DNA of 64,000 bases from CAZJHD01 sp964545855 (GCA_964545855.1 CAZJHD010000005.1:62001-126000), one strand, 5' to 3'; positions 17,414 through 27,684 are shown, numbered from the stretch's first letter. Numbers and translations are program-made. Notes: a model not told the origin generated them from the letters alone.

Positions 17414-18328
17414 ATGACCCCTGCGCTCCCGTTCCGGCTCGTGGACGCCTTCACCGAGCGCCCCTTCGTGGGCAACCGCGCCGGGGTCGTCCTCGACGCG
17501 GGATCGCTGCCGGAGGCCGCGTGCCTCGCCATCGCCCGCGAGGTGAACGCCTCGGAGACGGCCTTCGTCGGCACGCGCTCGCCGGAGCTCCATCACGTCC
17601 GGTTCTTCACGCCGGCCCTGGAGGTGCCGCTCTGCGGTCACGCGACGCTCGCGGCGTTCCTCGTGCTCGCCGAGGAGGGCCGCCTCCGTCACGCCAACGC
17701 CGCCGGCGCCATGCACGCGCGCATGCTCTGCGGCGCGGGAGAGATCGCGATCGAGGTCGTGCGCGACGGCGGCGCCGTCCGCGTGCGCCAGCGGCAGCGC
17801 CCGCCCACGTTCCGCGACGCGGGCCTCGACCCTGCGGCCGCGGCCGCGCTGCACGGCCTCGCGCCGGATGCGCTCCTCGCCGACCTCCCCCTCCAGGTCG
17901 TCTCCACGGGGCTGCCGCTCCTCCTCGTGCCCGTCCTGCACGCCGCCGCGCTCGCCGGCGCCGAGGCGGCCCCGGGGCTCGCGGACGCGCAGCGCCGTCT
18001 CGGCGTCGCCGGGTCGTACCTCTTCACGCTCGACGCCCCCACGGGCTTCCGCGCCGAGACACGCCTCTTCGCGGACGCCTCGGGCGTGGCGGAGGATCCC
18101 GCCACGGGGACCGGCGCCGGCGCCCTCGGCGCCTTCTTCGCGCATCACGGCCTCGCGTCGCCGACGGCGGGCGGGTCCGCCCACGTGCGCTTCCTGCAGG
18201 GCCGGTCGCTGGGCCGGCGCTCCGAGATCGACGTGGAGGTCTCCGTGGCGGATCGCTCCGTCGGCGACGTGGTCGTCTCCGGAACGGGCGTCGTCACGAT
18301 CCGCGGGACGATCGACGCGCCGGCCTGA
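17414..18328 (+). CDS. PhzF-family isomerase/epimerase-like protein
   Basis: 304-residue protein with the diaminopimelate-epimerase-like fold of the PhzF/YddE family. It opens with the typical VDAFTERPFVGNRAGVVL and has the general acid-base Glu48 in ASETAFVG, followed by VRFFTPALEVPLCGHATLAA and the second-lobe motif EDPATGTGAGALGAFFA. PhzF makes phenazines, but most homologues are of unknown function and no phenazine genes are present here. Length and motifs are complete. It converges with the antiporter gene downstream. Confidence 0.88.
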   Translation: MTPALPFRLVDAFTERPFVGNRAGVVLDAGSLPEAACLAIAREVNASETAFVGTRSPELHHVRFFTPALEVPLCGHATLAAFLVLAEEGRLRHANAAGAMHARMLCGAGEIAIEVVRDGGAVRVRQRQRPPTFRDAGLDPAAAAALHGLAPDALLADLPLQVVSTGLPLLLVPVLHAAALAGAEAAPGLADAQRRLGVAGSYLFTLDAPTGFRAETRLFADASGVAEDPATGTGAGALGAFFAHHGLASPTAGGSAHVRFLQGRSLGRRSEIDVEVSVADRSVGDVVVSGTGVVTIRGTIDAPA

Positions 18329-18359
18329 TCTCCGAGATCCCGGGCGCGCCGCCGCCGCG

Positions 18360-19448
18360 TCACGAGCCCGGCCGGCGCGCGCGGATCGCCTGCACGACGA
18401 TCGTGAGGACCGTCACCGCCGACAGCGGGATCACGAAGAGCATCGCCATGCGGAAGTGCGGCAGCGCCTCCGACTGGGTCGAGTCGAGGACGAGGTAGGC
18501 GAGGTAGGCGACGTAGAAGAAGAGGAAGAGCAGCCCCTCGCCGCGCGAGATCCGGCCGCCGCTGAAGAAGATCGGCAGGCACGCGATGCAGACGCCGGCC
18601 ATCACCGGGGCATCGAACGCGAGCACCTGGTCCGGCACGGAGACACCCTCGGGCGCGGCCACCGCCGAGAGCCCGAGCACGCCGAGCACGTTCAGGATGT
18701 TGCTGCCGACGGCGTTCCCGACGGCGATCTCCCGCTGCCCGCGGAACGACGCGATGACGGAGGTCGCCAGCTCCGGGAGCGAAGTCCCGGCCGCGACGAT
18801 CGTGAGACCGACCACGAGGTCGCTCACGCCGAACGCGCGCGCGAGCGCCGTCGCCCCGGCGACGAAGCCGTCGGCCCCGATCACGAGGAGCGCGAGGCCT
18901 CCGACCACGAGCGCCGGCAGCAGGACCCACTCGAGCGGGCGCGAGCGCTTGGGCAGGTCGAGCTCCTTCTCGACTCCCTCCTGCTCCTCGCGGGGAGCGC
19001 GGAGGCTCGTGCGCACGGTCCAGCCGAGGTACGCGGCGAGTCCGATCAGGAGGAGCAGGCCGTCGATCCAGGCGAAGGTCCCGTCCCAGCCGAGCACCGG
19101 CACGAGCAGCGCGGCCGCGATCATGATCGGCACGTCTCGACGGATCACCTCCACGGCGACCGTCAGCGGCGCGACGGCGGCCGAGAGTCCGAGGATGAGG
19201 AGGACGTTGCAGATGTTGCTCCCGACGACGTTCCCGACGGCGAGGTCGCCCGTCCCGGCGGCGGCGGCCGTCACGCTCACGACGCCCTCGGGGGCGCTCG
19301 TGCAGATGGCGACGATCGTGAGACCGACGACGAGGGGCGAGACGCCGAAGTTCACGGCCATCCGCGACGCGCCGCGGACCAGCAGCTCCCCTCCGAGGAA
19401 GAGGAGCACGAGCCCGCCGACGAGCTGGAGGATCGCCGTCGCGTCCAC
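18360..19448 (-). CDS. Calcium/sodium antiporter (CaCA family, YrbG-like)
   Basis: 362-residue integral membrane exchanger with the two inverted alpha repeats of the CaCA family. Repeat 1 has VGLTIVAICTSAPEGVVS and GNVVGSNICNVLLILG, and repeat 2 has VGLTIVAAGTSLPELATS and GNAVGSNILNVLGVLG; the ion-binding Glu is present in both. About ten hydrophobic segments flank a charged central loop (EEQEGVEKELDLPKRSR). It would exchange Na+ or H+ for Ca2+ across the inner membrane. It is 9 bases from the phosphatase gene upstream on the same strand, so the two are probably cotranscribed. Confidence 0.9.
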   Translation of the reverse strand: MDATAILQLVGGLVLLFLGGELLVRGASRMAVNFGVSPLVVGLTIVAICTSAPEGVVSVTAAAAGTGDLAVGNVVGSNICNVLLILGLSAAVAPLTVAVEVIRRDVPIMIAAALLVPVLGWDGTFAWIDGLLLLIGLAAYLGWTVRTSLRAPREEQEGVEKELDLPKRSRPLEWVLLPALVVGGLALLVIGADGFVAGATALARAFGVSDLVVGLTIVAAGTSLPELATSVIASFRGQREIAVGNAVGSNILNVLGVLGLSAVAAPEGVSVPDQVLAFDAPVMAGVCIACLPIFFSGGRISRGEGLLFLFFYVAYLAYLVLDSTQSEALPHFRMAMLFVIPLSAVTVLTIVVQAIRARRPGS

Positions 19449-19457
19449 GATCGCGCG

Positions 19458-21200
19458 TCAGCGCCCTCCGGACGGCGCCGCGCCCGCGGGCGCGCTCTCC
19501 GCGATCGGCTCGAGACCCGGCAGCGGACGGCCATCGAAGGCGGCGCCGGCGGCGGGGATCCCGAATCGCGCCGCGAGGGTCGGGGCGAGATCGGCGGGAC
19601 TCACGGGCTCGGAGACGCGGCGCCCCCGGGGAATCCCGGGCCCGGCGAGCAGGAGCGGCACCCAGCGGTCCCAGCGGTGCGGCGTGCCGTGGGTCGCGAC
19701 GATGCGTCCCGTGAGGTAGCCCGGCTTCAGCACGTAGAGGACGTCTCCCGATCGGTCGGCGCGGCACGAGAGCGCGACGGCCTTCGCGCGCGGATCGGCG
19801 ACGCCCGCGAGGAGCTCGTCCCGCGTCCAGGCCGACTCGACGAAGGGCATGGTGCGCAGCACGTCGCGCAAGGCCGTGCTCGCGTCGGCGAGCGCGACGC
19901 CCTGGACCTCGAGCTCGCGCCGGTCGAGGAAGAAGTCGGCGTCCGTCACGTAGGCGGACCAGCGCTTCGTGCGTCCGGGGCGCCTGCCGAGCTTCGCCGA
20001 GAGCGCGGACTCGACGAGCGCGAGGTCGTCCTTCGCGTAGCCGTCCCCATCCACGGAGTAGTGCACCCTCCCGCCGCTGCCGCCGCGGTCGAGGATCCGC
20101 TCCGGCACCTCGCTCACTCCGTGGTCGCTCGTGAGCGCCACGAGCGTGCGCCCGGGCCCGACGACGCGGTCGAGGTGGGTGAGCAGCCGGGCGAGGTCGG
20201 CGTCCGCCGCGGCCCAGATCTCCAGTGCCTCGACGGAGTCCTGGCCGAACCAGTGACCGACGTAGTCGGTGCTCGACCACGACACGAACAGCAGGTCGGT
20301 GCGGTCGCGCTGCCCGAGCTCCTCGCGATCGATCAGCTCGAGGACGAGGTCCGTGACCATGTTCAAGGAGACCGGCGAGGTGTTGATCGCGTCCCAGCGG
20401 TCGAGGGCGCTCTCCTTGCCGTCGAGCGGATGCGGGAACGCGGACCCCATGCCCGCGCGCCCCGTCTCCCAGGGCGCGTCGTCGCGGTCGAATCGCGCGG
20501 CGATCTCCTCGGGGACCGACCGATGCCACGTGCTCGGGAGCGCCTCCAGCGTGCGCGTCGCGCCGAACTCGGCGAACCAGCCGGGCACCCTCGGCGCGTA
20601 GTACGTCGACGTGACGAAGGAGCCCGCCGGGGGGCAGAACCAGTAGGCGGCCGTGGGCTTCCGGCCCCCCATCAGGATCGCGGAGCGGTCCTTCGTGCTG
20701 ACCGAGACGACGCGCCCTCCGGGGCCGCCCTGCGCCTGCCAGAGGTCGCCCAGTCCGAGGCCCTCGAAATTGCGCGGGGACATCCCGAGACCGGGCGCCT
20801 CGCCGGCGGCGCCCACGAGCTTCGCGTCGGAGTCCTCGACGTTGTAGACGGTCCGCCGCTTCGTCACGTCGAACCACTCGTTCGCGACGATCCCGTGGCG
20901 CACCGGCAGGCGCCCGCTCCCGATCGTGGCGTGCCCGGGGCCCGTCTCGGTGATCGCGTAGGGATAGTGGCACTCCGTCCATCGCGTGCCCTCGCGGAGC
21001 AGACGCCGGAACCCGTCCTCGCCGAAGGCGGGCGCGAACTTCTCCAGCGTGTCGCCGCACATCTGGTCGAACACGCAGACGACGACGAGCTTCGGCGCCA
21101 CCGACCCGCCGGGAGCGGCGACCGGCGCCGGCCGCACGTCGTGCGCGGCGGCGCAGCCGAGGAGGGAGAGGATCGCGGCGGTGAGCGAGACGCGGAGCAT
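19458..21200 (-). CDS. PafA-like alkaline phosphatase family lipoprotein
   Basis: 580-residue exported hydrolase with a lipoprotein signal peptide (MLRVSLTAAILSLLGC). The type I phosphodiesterase/alkaline phosphatase fold is shown by VVCVFDQM (metal Asp45), ITETGPGHATIGSGRLP with nucleophile Thr92, the mid-protein LLFVSWSSTDYVGH and TLVALTSDHGVSEVPE metal ligands, and THGTPHRWDRWVPLLLAG near the end. This matches PafA/PhoK-like phosphatases, which act outside the cytoplasm to release phosphate. The reading frame continues far upstream, but the lipoprotein signal sets the start at ATG 21200. It is divergent from the aminotransferase gene by about 70 bases. Confidence 0.87.
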   Translation of the reverse strand: MLRVSLTAAILSLLGCAAAHDVRPAPVAAPGGSVAPKLVVVCVFDQMCGDTLEKFAPAFGEDGFRRLLREGTRWTECHYPYAITETGPGHATIGSGRLPVRHGIVANEWFDVTKRRTVYNVEDSDAKLVGAAGEAPGLGMSPRNFEGLGLGDLWQAQGGPGGRVVSVSTKDRSAILMGGRKPTAAYWFCPPAGSFVTSTYYAPRVPGWFAEFGATRTLEALPSTWHRSVPEEIAARFDRDDAPWETGRAGMGSAFPHPLDGKESALDRWDAINTSPVSLNMVTDLVLELIDREELGQRDRTDLLFVSWSSTDYVGHWFGQDSVEALEIWAAADADLARLLTHLDRVVGPGRTLVALTSDHGVSEVPERILDRGGSGGRVHYSVDGDGYAKDDLALVESALSAKLGRRPGRTKRWSAYVTDADFFLDRRELEVQGVALADASTALRDVLRTMPFVESAWTRDELLAGVADPRAKAVALSCRADRSGDVLYVLKPGYLTGRIVATHGTPHRWDRWVPLLLAGPGIPRGRRVSEPVSPADLAPTLAARFGIPAAGAAFDGRPLPGLEPIAESAPAGAAPSGGR

Positions 21201-21269
21201 GATCGTCCGGCATTCTCCCCAGGACGCGCCGAGTCTTCGCCCCCCGAAACCCTCTCCACAGGCTCCTCC

Positions 21270-22502
21270 ATGCTCGACGCCGCCTTCGCCCGCAGCCATT
21301 TCCCCGCGCTGGAGACCGACTGGGCGCTCTTCGACCACGCCGGCGGGAGCGTGCCCGCGCGGGGCGTGATCGACCGCGTCCGCGACTACATGAGCCGGTG
21401 CCAGGTGCAGCTCGGCGCGAGCTACGAGATCTCCGCGCTCGCCGCCGAGCGGGTGGCCGAGGGACAGCGCGCCATGGCGCGGCTCGTGAACGCGTCGCCC
21501 GACGAGATCGTCCTCGGCGCGTCGAGCACCGCGAACGTGCGCGTCCTCGCGCGCGCCGTGCGCTCCTTGCTCGAGCCCGGCGACGAGGTGATCGTCACGA
21601 ACCTCGATCACGAGACGAACATCGGCGCGTGGCGCGCGCTCGAGGCCGACGGGATCCGCATCCGCGAGTGGCGCTTCGACGCCGAGAGCCTGGAGCTGAC
21701 GGCGGCGTCGCTCGCGCCGCTGCTCGGGAAGCGGACGCGCCTCGTCTGCTTCACCCATTGCTCCAACCTCGTCGGATCGATCCACGACGCCGCCGCCCTC
21801 GTGCGGCTCGTCCACGACGCGGGCGCGCTCGCGTGCGTCGACGGCGTCGCCTTCGCGCCCCATCGCCGCGTCGACGTGCGTGCGATCGGCGCCGACCTCT
21901 ACTTCTTCTCGCTCTACAAGGTGTTCGGGCCGCACCTCGGCCTCCTGCATGGGAAGCGCGAGCTCCTCCACCGCCTGCGCGGACAGAGCCACTTCTTCGT
22001 GGCCGAGGACGACGTGCCCCACAAGTTCGAGCCGGGAGGCGTCGTCCACGAGCTCGTGGCCTCGCTCCCGGGCATCCTCGAGTACCTCCTCGCCCTCGAC
22101 GCCCGCTGCTTCCCCGGGGCGCCGGCGCCGGAGCCGGATCGGCTCGACCGCGTCTTCGGCGCCATCGCCGCGCAGGAGGCCGGGCTCGTGGCGCCGCTCC
22201 TTCGGTTCCTGCGGGAGCGGCGCGGCGTGCGCGTCCTCGGGCGCACCGACGCCGACCCGGCGCGACGGGTGCCCACGGTCTCCTTCGTCGTCGAGGGACG
22301 CGACGCGAGCGAGATCCCGCCGCGTCTCGACGCGGAGCGCGTCGCGGTCCGCTTCGGTCACTTCTATGCCCACCGCGCCGTCGAGGCGCTCGGCCTCCAC
22401 GGACGGAGCGGCGTCGTGCGCGTGAGCATGCTCCACACGAACACGCCGGCCGAGGTGGAGCGGCTCCTGGCGGCGCTCGACCGCGCGATCCCCGCGTCCT
22501 GA
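21270..22502 (+). CDS. Class V aminotransferase / cysteine desulfurase-like (SufS-like) protein
   Basis: 410-residue PLP enzyme. VLGASSTANVRVLARAV (cofactor phosphate), NLDHETNIGAWRAL, CVDGVAFAPHRRVDVRAIG (Asp191 and the following His) and FFSLYKVFGPHLG with the Schiff-base Lys217 define the fold-type I class V family. It resembles cysteine desulfurase-like proteins of the VC1184 type rather than true IscS. A catalytic Cys loop as in SufS is not evident, so desulfurase activity is uncertain. The upstream frame is open for kilobases by chance; the start is the ATG just before the conserved N-terminus. It converges with the AsmA-like gene after 10 bases. Confidence 0.85.
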   Translation: MLDAAFARSHFPALETDWALFDHAGGSVPARGVIDRVRDYMSRCQVQLGASYEISALAAERVAEGQRAMARLVNASPDEIVLGASSTANVRVLARAVRSLLEPGDEVIVTNLDHETNIGAWRALEADGIRIREWRFDAESLELTAASLAPLLGKRTRLVCFTHCSNLVGSIHDAAALVRLVHDAGALACVDGVAFAPHRRVDVRAIGADLYFFSLYKVFGPHLGLLHGKRELLHRLRGQSHFFVAEDDVPHKFEPGGVVHELVASLPGILEYLLALDARCFPGAPAPEPDRLDRVFGAIAAQEAGLVAPLLRFLRERRGVRVLGRTDADPARRVPTVSFVVEGRDASEIPPRLDAERVAVRFGHFYAHRAVEALGLHGRSGVVRVSMLHTNTPAEVERLLAALDRAIPAS

Positions 22503-22512
22503 TCCGCTGCCC

Positions 22513-25500
22513 TCAGGGCGCGTCGAGCTCGAGCTTCTCGGCGTAGCGCACGAGCTCGCCGCCGAGCTTCGGCCGCGCCGCGTGGTCGTCGGGGAGCCAC
22601 TTCCCGAGGAGCTCGCGGATCTTCGCGTCATCGCGGTCGAAGGCGCGGTAGACGAAGCCGGGGAACACCACCTGCCCCTTCGCGTTCACGCGGACGTGCT
22701 CCGCGAGGAATGCGCGCGCTCGCGTCTCGAGAGTCTTCCGGATCGTGGTCGCGTCGTGCCCGGCCCTGTCGATCGGCGGCATCCCCTTCGCGGCCGCGGG
22801 GATCACGAAGAGCGCGAGGGGTCCGCCGAGACGGTGCACCTCCTCCGAGAGCACGCGCAGCGAGGACGAGCGGCCCGCGACCTGCAGGCTCCGCTCGAAG
22901 AACCCCTTCAGGTCGTGCACCCCGTCCTTCCCGTGGAGCAGGCCGAAGAGCGGGTGCGATGCCTCCCGCGCCGTCTCCAGGGCGAGGGCCACCTCGAGAC
23001 GGTTCAGCACGTCGGCGAGACGCGCATCGTCGCTCTTCGGCTCCGGCGGCGCGGCCTGCAGCCACGCCGCGAGATCGGAGGCGAGCGGCGGATCCTGCGC
23101 GAGGGCGCGGTAGTCGAAGAGACCCTTCCCCCGAGCCAGGGCGCGGAAGCGCGCACCGAGCGTCTGCGGCATGCCTCCCTCGGCCGCCGGCGCGTCCACG
23201 GAGACGGCCGGAACGGGCGTTCCCCCTCCCGGCGGCGCGCCGGCCGGATCGGCGCCCACCGGAGGCACCGGCAGGGACGGCGGCGTCTGTGGCTGCGCCG
23301 CGGCTCGCTCCTGCTCGTCGGCGTACTGGCGCACGGCATCGAGGGATCGCAGGGACGTGAGCGCCCCCAAGTCGAACTTCGGTCCTCCGAGGAGCGACCC
23401 CGTGGCCATCTTCGTCGCCGTCTGCAGGAGCGCCTGCGCCGTCGGCGGTCGCACGGCGAAGCGCGGCGACGACGCCGTGCCCGCGAAGCCGGGCCGAAAG
23501 AGCTCCAGGATCGGGCGATAGGGCTCGACGGACTTGCCGAGACGCGCGCGCGACAGGTCGACGGCGAAGTCGAGATCCCCGTCGAGCGAGCAGGCGCCGA
23601 CGAGGGGGAGCTTGGAGCGGTCGCCATCCACTTCGACGAACTCGAGAGCGATCTTCCGGTCTCCGACGCGGAGCTTCTGCTTCACGGAGCCGAAGGACGA
23701 GTCGAGGGCGTTCAGGCGCAGCAGCGAGAGCACCTGCGCGAAGTCGTCGCGGGCGACGAAGCGCACCTTCTTCACGTCGGCCTCGATCTCGCCGCGCAGG
23801 GTGCTCTTCCAGTCGGAGGCCGAGCCCTGCAGCGTCCCCGATCCGTCCACCGTTCCGTCGAACTCCGCGAACTGGAACGAGCCGGAGAAGATCGGGTTCA
23901 CGTAGGCGAGCGGCACGTCGAAGTGCCGGCCCGCCGGCACGTCGCTCGTGCGGAAGGCCACGGCGAAGGGCATCTCCGCGTCGTCGATCTTCGCGTTCGC
24001 GTTCACGGTGAAGCGGCCCCGGCGCGCATCGGCACCGCTCCCCTTCACGAACTGGCCCGAACCGTCGGTGATCGAGAGGAGGCCGCTCGCGAGACGGCCC
24101 TGCAGCGGCTCGGGCTCGATGCGCAGGTCGTCGAAGACGATCGTCGAGACCGTGCCCGAGAGGTCGGCGCGCAGGGTGGAGAGCGGCGCCGCGCCCGCGG
24201 AGCCACCGAGGCGCGCCGCGAGACGGCTCTCCCCCTCCAGCCGCAGCTTCTCCGGCATCCGGTCCGCGTAGAGGCGGCCCACGGCAGCGCCGTCGATCCG
24301 CGCCGCCAGGTCGCCCGAGAGACGCCTCTCGCCGCCGAGCGCCTCGACGAGGAGGTCGTTCGCGTCCAGCGCGAGCACGCCCGACTCCGTCGACAGCGTT
24401 CCCTTCGCGATCCGCAGCGAGTCGCGCTCGCGGTCGTGGATCGCCTCCAGGTCGACGACGAGCTTCGCGTCGCGGAACGGAGCGGCCGGCTCCTTCCCCG
24501 GCTGTGGCGCCGGCGCGTAGAGGAGATCGGCCACCTCGGCATGGAGCGTGACGCCCGTGCTCGCGCCCTGCAGGGATCCCTCGGCGCGCGCCGCGAGACG
24601 CCCGCTCGCGCGAGCGCCGGGGGCGAGGGCGCCGGGCGAGAGCGCGAGGAGACGCTCCAGATCTCCCTCGATCGCGAGCGAGCCGTCGGCGGACATCGCC
24701 GTCCGATCCGGCTCGAGGAGTCCACGCACGTCGACCCGCTCCGCGCGCAGCGCGAGCCAGCCCGATGCGGTCGAGACCGATCCCTTCGCCACCTGCAGAC
24801 GGCCGGCGGCGCGATCGAACCGCGCATCCACGTCGATCGCGACCCGAGGATCCTCGAAGGCAGTGGCCCCGCTCTCGCGGGCGATCGTCGCGCGGAAGTC
24901 GGTCAGGGCGCCTCCGGCGCGGATGCGCGTCGCCGCTCCCTCGGCCCCGACTTGGAACGTGGAGGCGAAGCGGCCGCCGAGCCCGGACACCTGCGGGAGC
25001 GCGGCGGCGCCGAGGGCGCCGACGAAGGCGAGGTCTCCGCTCGCCTCGCCCTGGAGATCGCCCGTCGGGCCCTCGGGCCCCGTCGCGAGAGAGCCCGACA
25101 GGGAGGCGTCGAACCTCCGCGACTCGGTGGCGAGGCGCGCCTGCTCGATCCGCACCGACGTCACGTCGCCGGCGGGCACGACCTCGCCCTTCGCCGAGAA
25201 GTCGAGCCTCGGCTCGGCGGCCATCGCCGGGGAGCCCTGCCAGGAGACCGCGAGATCCGTCGCGCGCGCGTCGACGTCGAAGCGCCGCGCGCCGGGCGCC
25301 GCGAGCTCCTCGAGGGCCGTGCGCAGGCGCAGGGTGCCGTCGGCCTCCGCCGAGCGCGGCCCGTCGGCGCCGGTCCAGGCGAAGCGCGCCTTCGGGACGA
25401 CGCCCTCCAACTCGAGCGTCGTCTTGCCGCCATCGCGGCCGATCGCGAGCCGGTCGATGCGGAGATTCCCTTCGCCCGACGCGCCCTGGGGGAGGAAGCC

Positions 25501-27684
25501 GCCGAGGGCGCTCACGAGAGGCGAGAGGCCGAGCCGACCCGAGCCCTGGAATCCGAAGGCGGAGCCACCGCGCGCCACGGAGGCGCTCCCCGCGAAGCCC
25601 GCCATGGACGCGCCGCCCGGCGCCTCGGCGGAGGCCGCCAGATCGGCGAGGGCGACGGAGCCGCTCCCGCGGTCGACGGTCGCCGTGGCGGCCAACCGGA
25701 GCGACTGGATGCGCACGGGACGTCCCGCGAGCGGCGCGATCGGCGAGGACGGCGCGACGGCGTCGGCGCCGACGACGAGGCCGACCACCGTGAGCTCGAA
25801 GGGCCCGGCGGCGCGCGCGCCGTCGGCCTTCAGGTCGATCCGCGCGTCGAGCGCCCCCGCGAGGCGGAGGCCCGCCGGGAGCCAGGGGCTCCCCCAGGAA
25901 GCGAGCCGCTCGAGCCGCGACGACATCGTTCCCTTCGCCGCCATCGAGGACGCGAGGCCCCGGGGGCTGCCGGAGACCGAGAGATCGGCGGCGAGCGCTC
26001 CGGAGGCGCTCTTCACGACGAGCGACGGCACCGACACGTGCTCCGCCGCGGCGTCCCAGGTCCCCGAGGCGCGCACGTCGAGGGACGGCTCGTCGAGGGG
26101 CGTCGACGCGAGCGCGCGCATCCAGGCCGGCGCCGACGGGCCCGCGTTCGGCGCCGCCGCGCGCAGCCCTTCCGCGCGGGCCGAGACGTCGAAGCGCACC
26201 GGCCCCGACGCGTCCGCCTCGGCGCGCCCGCGGGCCGAGAGCTCGCCGTCGAGGGAGAGCCCCGCCGGCATCAGAGCCGCGAAGCGCTCGGCGGCGCGCG
26301 CGAGCGACGCGTCGAAGGAGAGCTCGCCGTCGAGCGAGCCGCCGGCGGGACGCTTCGTCCAGGTGGCGTGGAACGTGCCGTGCGCGATGGGGTCGAGCGC
26401 GATCGTCCCGTCGCGGATCGCGAGCGTCGCACGGTCCGCGGAGAGGGCGCCGTCGAACGAGACCCGCCCGTCGGTTGGCTCGGCGGCCGCGGCGCCCGCG
26501 CCGTCGGCGCGCACGCGGCGCGCCTCGACGGCGGTCTCGAAGCGCAGCGCCCCGCCGGGCTCCATGGCGAGCGTCACGGAGCCGTCGACGCCGCCCGAGA
26601 GGCGCGTTCCCTCGGGGAGGTAGGCGGCGAAGACCGCCTGGGCGCCCTCGAGGTCGCTGCCGAAGGAGAGCTCCGCGCGGCCGCCCCGCTCGGGATCGAC
26701 GGCGCCCTTCCCCGTCACGCGGAGCGCCGTCGACTGGAGCGCGAATCCGTCGAGCGTGAGCGCCGACGTCGAGGGGTCGAAGGAGAAGTGGGGGAAGAAC
26801 TCGATGCGCGGATCGGCGACGGGAGCGGCGAGGCGGCCGCCCGCGAGCCGCAGGCCGGAGACGACGACGCGGCCGTCGCAGCGGAGCGCGCGGCTCGTCT
26901 CCCACTTGGCCTTCACGGAGGCGTCGACGAGACCCTCGGCCCGCTCGACGAAACCCGCCGACGCGAGGAAGGGCTCCAGCAGGCCGAGGTCGAGCTTCGT
27001 CGCGCTCACGTCCGCGTTGCCGGCGAGCGTCCGCAGGTCGACGGTGCCCATGACGGCCGCCTCGGCGCCGTCGTCGCGGCCCGGGAGCGCCGCCGTCACG
27101 AGGAACTCCGCCGGATGGTCCATGGCGATGTGGGCGAAGGTGACGACCACGGGATCGGCGACGCTCTCCGTGCCGCTCGCATCGTCGCGCACGACGACGC
27201 GCATCGATTCGAGCCGGACGACTCCTTCGAAGGGCAGATCGCGCGCCTCGCGCGGCGTCTTCTCCTTCGGATCCCTCGGCGAGGGAGTCGGCGCGGGGCG
27301 CATCGCACGCTCCAGGTTCGTGCGCCCGTCGCGCCCTCGGATCACGTAGGCGGAGGCCCCGCCGATGCGGACCTTCCCCGAGGGAGTCGCGAGGAGGGAG
27401 AGGAGGTGCACCCGGGCCGACACGTCACGGATCTCGAGGAGCGGCGCGCCACCGCTCTCGAATCCCTCGGGCTGGCCGATGCGGAGCGACGCCATCGAGA
27501 CGCCGCGCCAGCCGCCGCTCAGGCCCTCGACGGAGACCGGTGCGTCGAAGCGCTCGCGGAGCGCGTCCTCCACGAGGGAGCGGCCCACGGCCAGGACGGC
27601 GAGCCACGGTCCGAGAACCACGAGGAGGGCCAGGACCGCCGCAGCGACGAGCCACCGGAGACGTCGTGCCGTGAGGAATGCCAT
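22513..27684 (-). CDS. Very large AsmA-like envelope protein
   Basis: 1723-residue protein with one N-terminal membrane helix (LRWLVAAAVLALLVVLGPWLAVLAVG as the core) followed by an AsmA-type region (RSLVEDALRERFDAPVSVEG, then LRIGQPEGFESGGAPLLEIR). The bulk is long repetitive beta-strand sequence with the alternating pattern of the AsmA/TamB/YhdP group, which form periplasmic grooves thought to move phospholipids between membranes. A Pro-rich linker (about residue 1460) leads to a C-terminal helical domain of roughly 220 residues ending in GGELVRYAEKLELDAP that I do not recognise. It is divergent from pta; only 72 bases hold both promoters. Confidence 0.8.
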   Translation of the reverse strand: MAFLTARRLRWLVAAAVLALLVVLGPWLAVLAVGRSLVEDALRERFDAPVSVEGLSGGWRGVSMASLRIGQPEGFESGGAPLLEIRDVSARVHLLSLLATPSGKVRIGGASAYVIRGRDGRTNLERAMRPAPTPSPRDPKEKTPREARDLPFEGVVRLESMRVVVRDDASGTESVADPVVVTFAHIAMDHPAEFLVTAALPGRDDGAEAAVMGTVDLRTLAGNADVSATKLDLGLLEPFLASAGFVERAEGLVDASVKAKWETSRALRCDGRVVVSGLRLAGGRLAAPVADPRIEFFPHFSFDPSTSALTLDGFALQSTALRVTGKGAVDPERGGRAELSFGSDLEGAQAVFAAYLPEGTRLSGGVDGSVTLAMEPGGALRFETAVEARRVRADGAGAAAAEPTDGRVSFDGALSADRATLAIRDGTIALDPIAHGTFHATWTKRPAGGSLDGELSFDASLARAAERFAALMPAGLSLDGELSARGRAEADASGPVRFDVSARAEGLRAAAPNAGPSAPAWMRALASTPLDEPSLDVRASGTWDAAAEHVSVPSLVVKSASGALAADLSVSGSPRGLASSMAAKGTMSSRLERLASWGSPWLPAGLRLAGALDARIDLKADGARAAGPFELTVVGLVVGADAVAPSSPIAPLAGRPVRIQSLRLAATATVDRGSGSVALADLAASAEAPGGASMAGFAGSASVARGGSAFGFQGSGRLGLSPLVSALGGFLPQGASGEGNLRIDRLAIGRDGGKTTLELEGVVPKARFAWTGADGPRSAEADGTLRLRTALEELAAPGARRFDVDARATDLAVSWQGSPAMAAEPRLDFSAKGEVVPAGDVTSVRIEQARLATESRRFDASLSGSLATGPEGPTGDLQGEASGDLAFVGALGAAALPQVSGLGGRFASTFQVGAEGAATRIRAGGALTDFRATIARESGATAFEDPRVAIDVDARFDRAAGRLQVAKGSVSTASGWLALRAERVDVRGLLEPDRTAMSADGSLAIEGDLERLLALSPGALAPGARASGRLAARAEGSLQGASTGVTLHAEVADLLYAPAPQPGKEPAAPFRDAKLVVDLEAIHDRERDSLRIAKGTLSTESGVLALDANDLLVEALGGERRLSGDLAARIDGAAVGRLYADRMPEKLRLEGESRLAARLGGSAGAAPLSTLRADLSGTVSTIVFDDLRIEPEPLQGRLASGLLSITDGSGQFVKGSGADARRGRFTVNANAKIDDAEMPFAVAFRTSDVPAGRHFDVPLAYVNPIFSGSFQFAEFDGTVDGSGTLQGSASDWKSTLRGEIEADVKKVRFVARDDFAQVLSLLRLNALDSSFGSVKQKLRVGDRKIALEFVEVDGDRSKLPLVGACSLDGDLDFAVDLSRARLGKSVEPYRPILELFRPGFAGTASSPRFAVRPPTAQALLQTATKMATGSLLGGPKFDLGALTSLRSLDAVRQYADEQERAAAQPQTPPSLPVPPVGADPAGAPPGGGTPVPAVSVDAPAAEGGMPQTLGARFRALARGKGLFDYRALAQDPPLASDLAAWLQAAPPEPKSDDARLADVLNRLEVALALETAREASHPLFGLLHGKDGVHDLKGFFERSLQVAGRSSSLRVLSEEVHRLGGPLALFVIPAAAKGMPPIDRAGHDATTIRKTLETRARAFLAEHVRVNAKGQVVFPGFVYRAFDRDDAKIRELLGKWLPDDHAARPKLGGELVRYAEKLELDAP

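Noticed and set aside
18145..21213. Open minus-strand frame of over 1000 codons across the antiporter and phosphatase genes
   Set aside because: Arg-rich shadow; the antiporter and PafA-like phosphatase in other frames have complete motifs.
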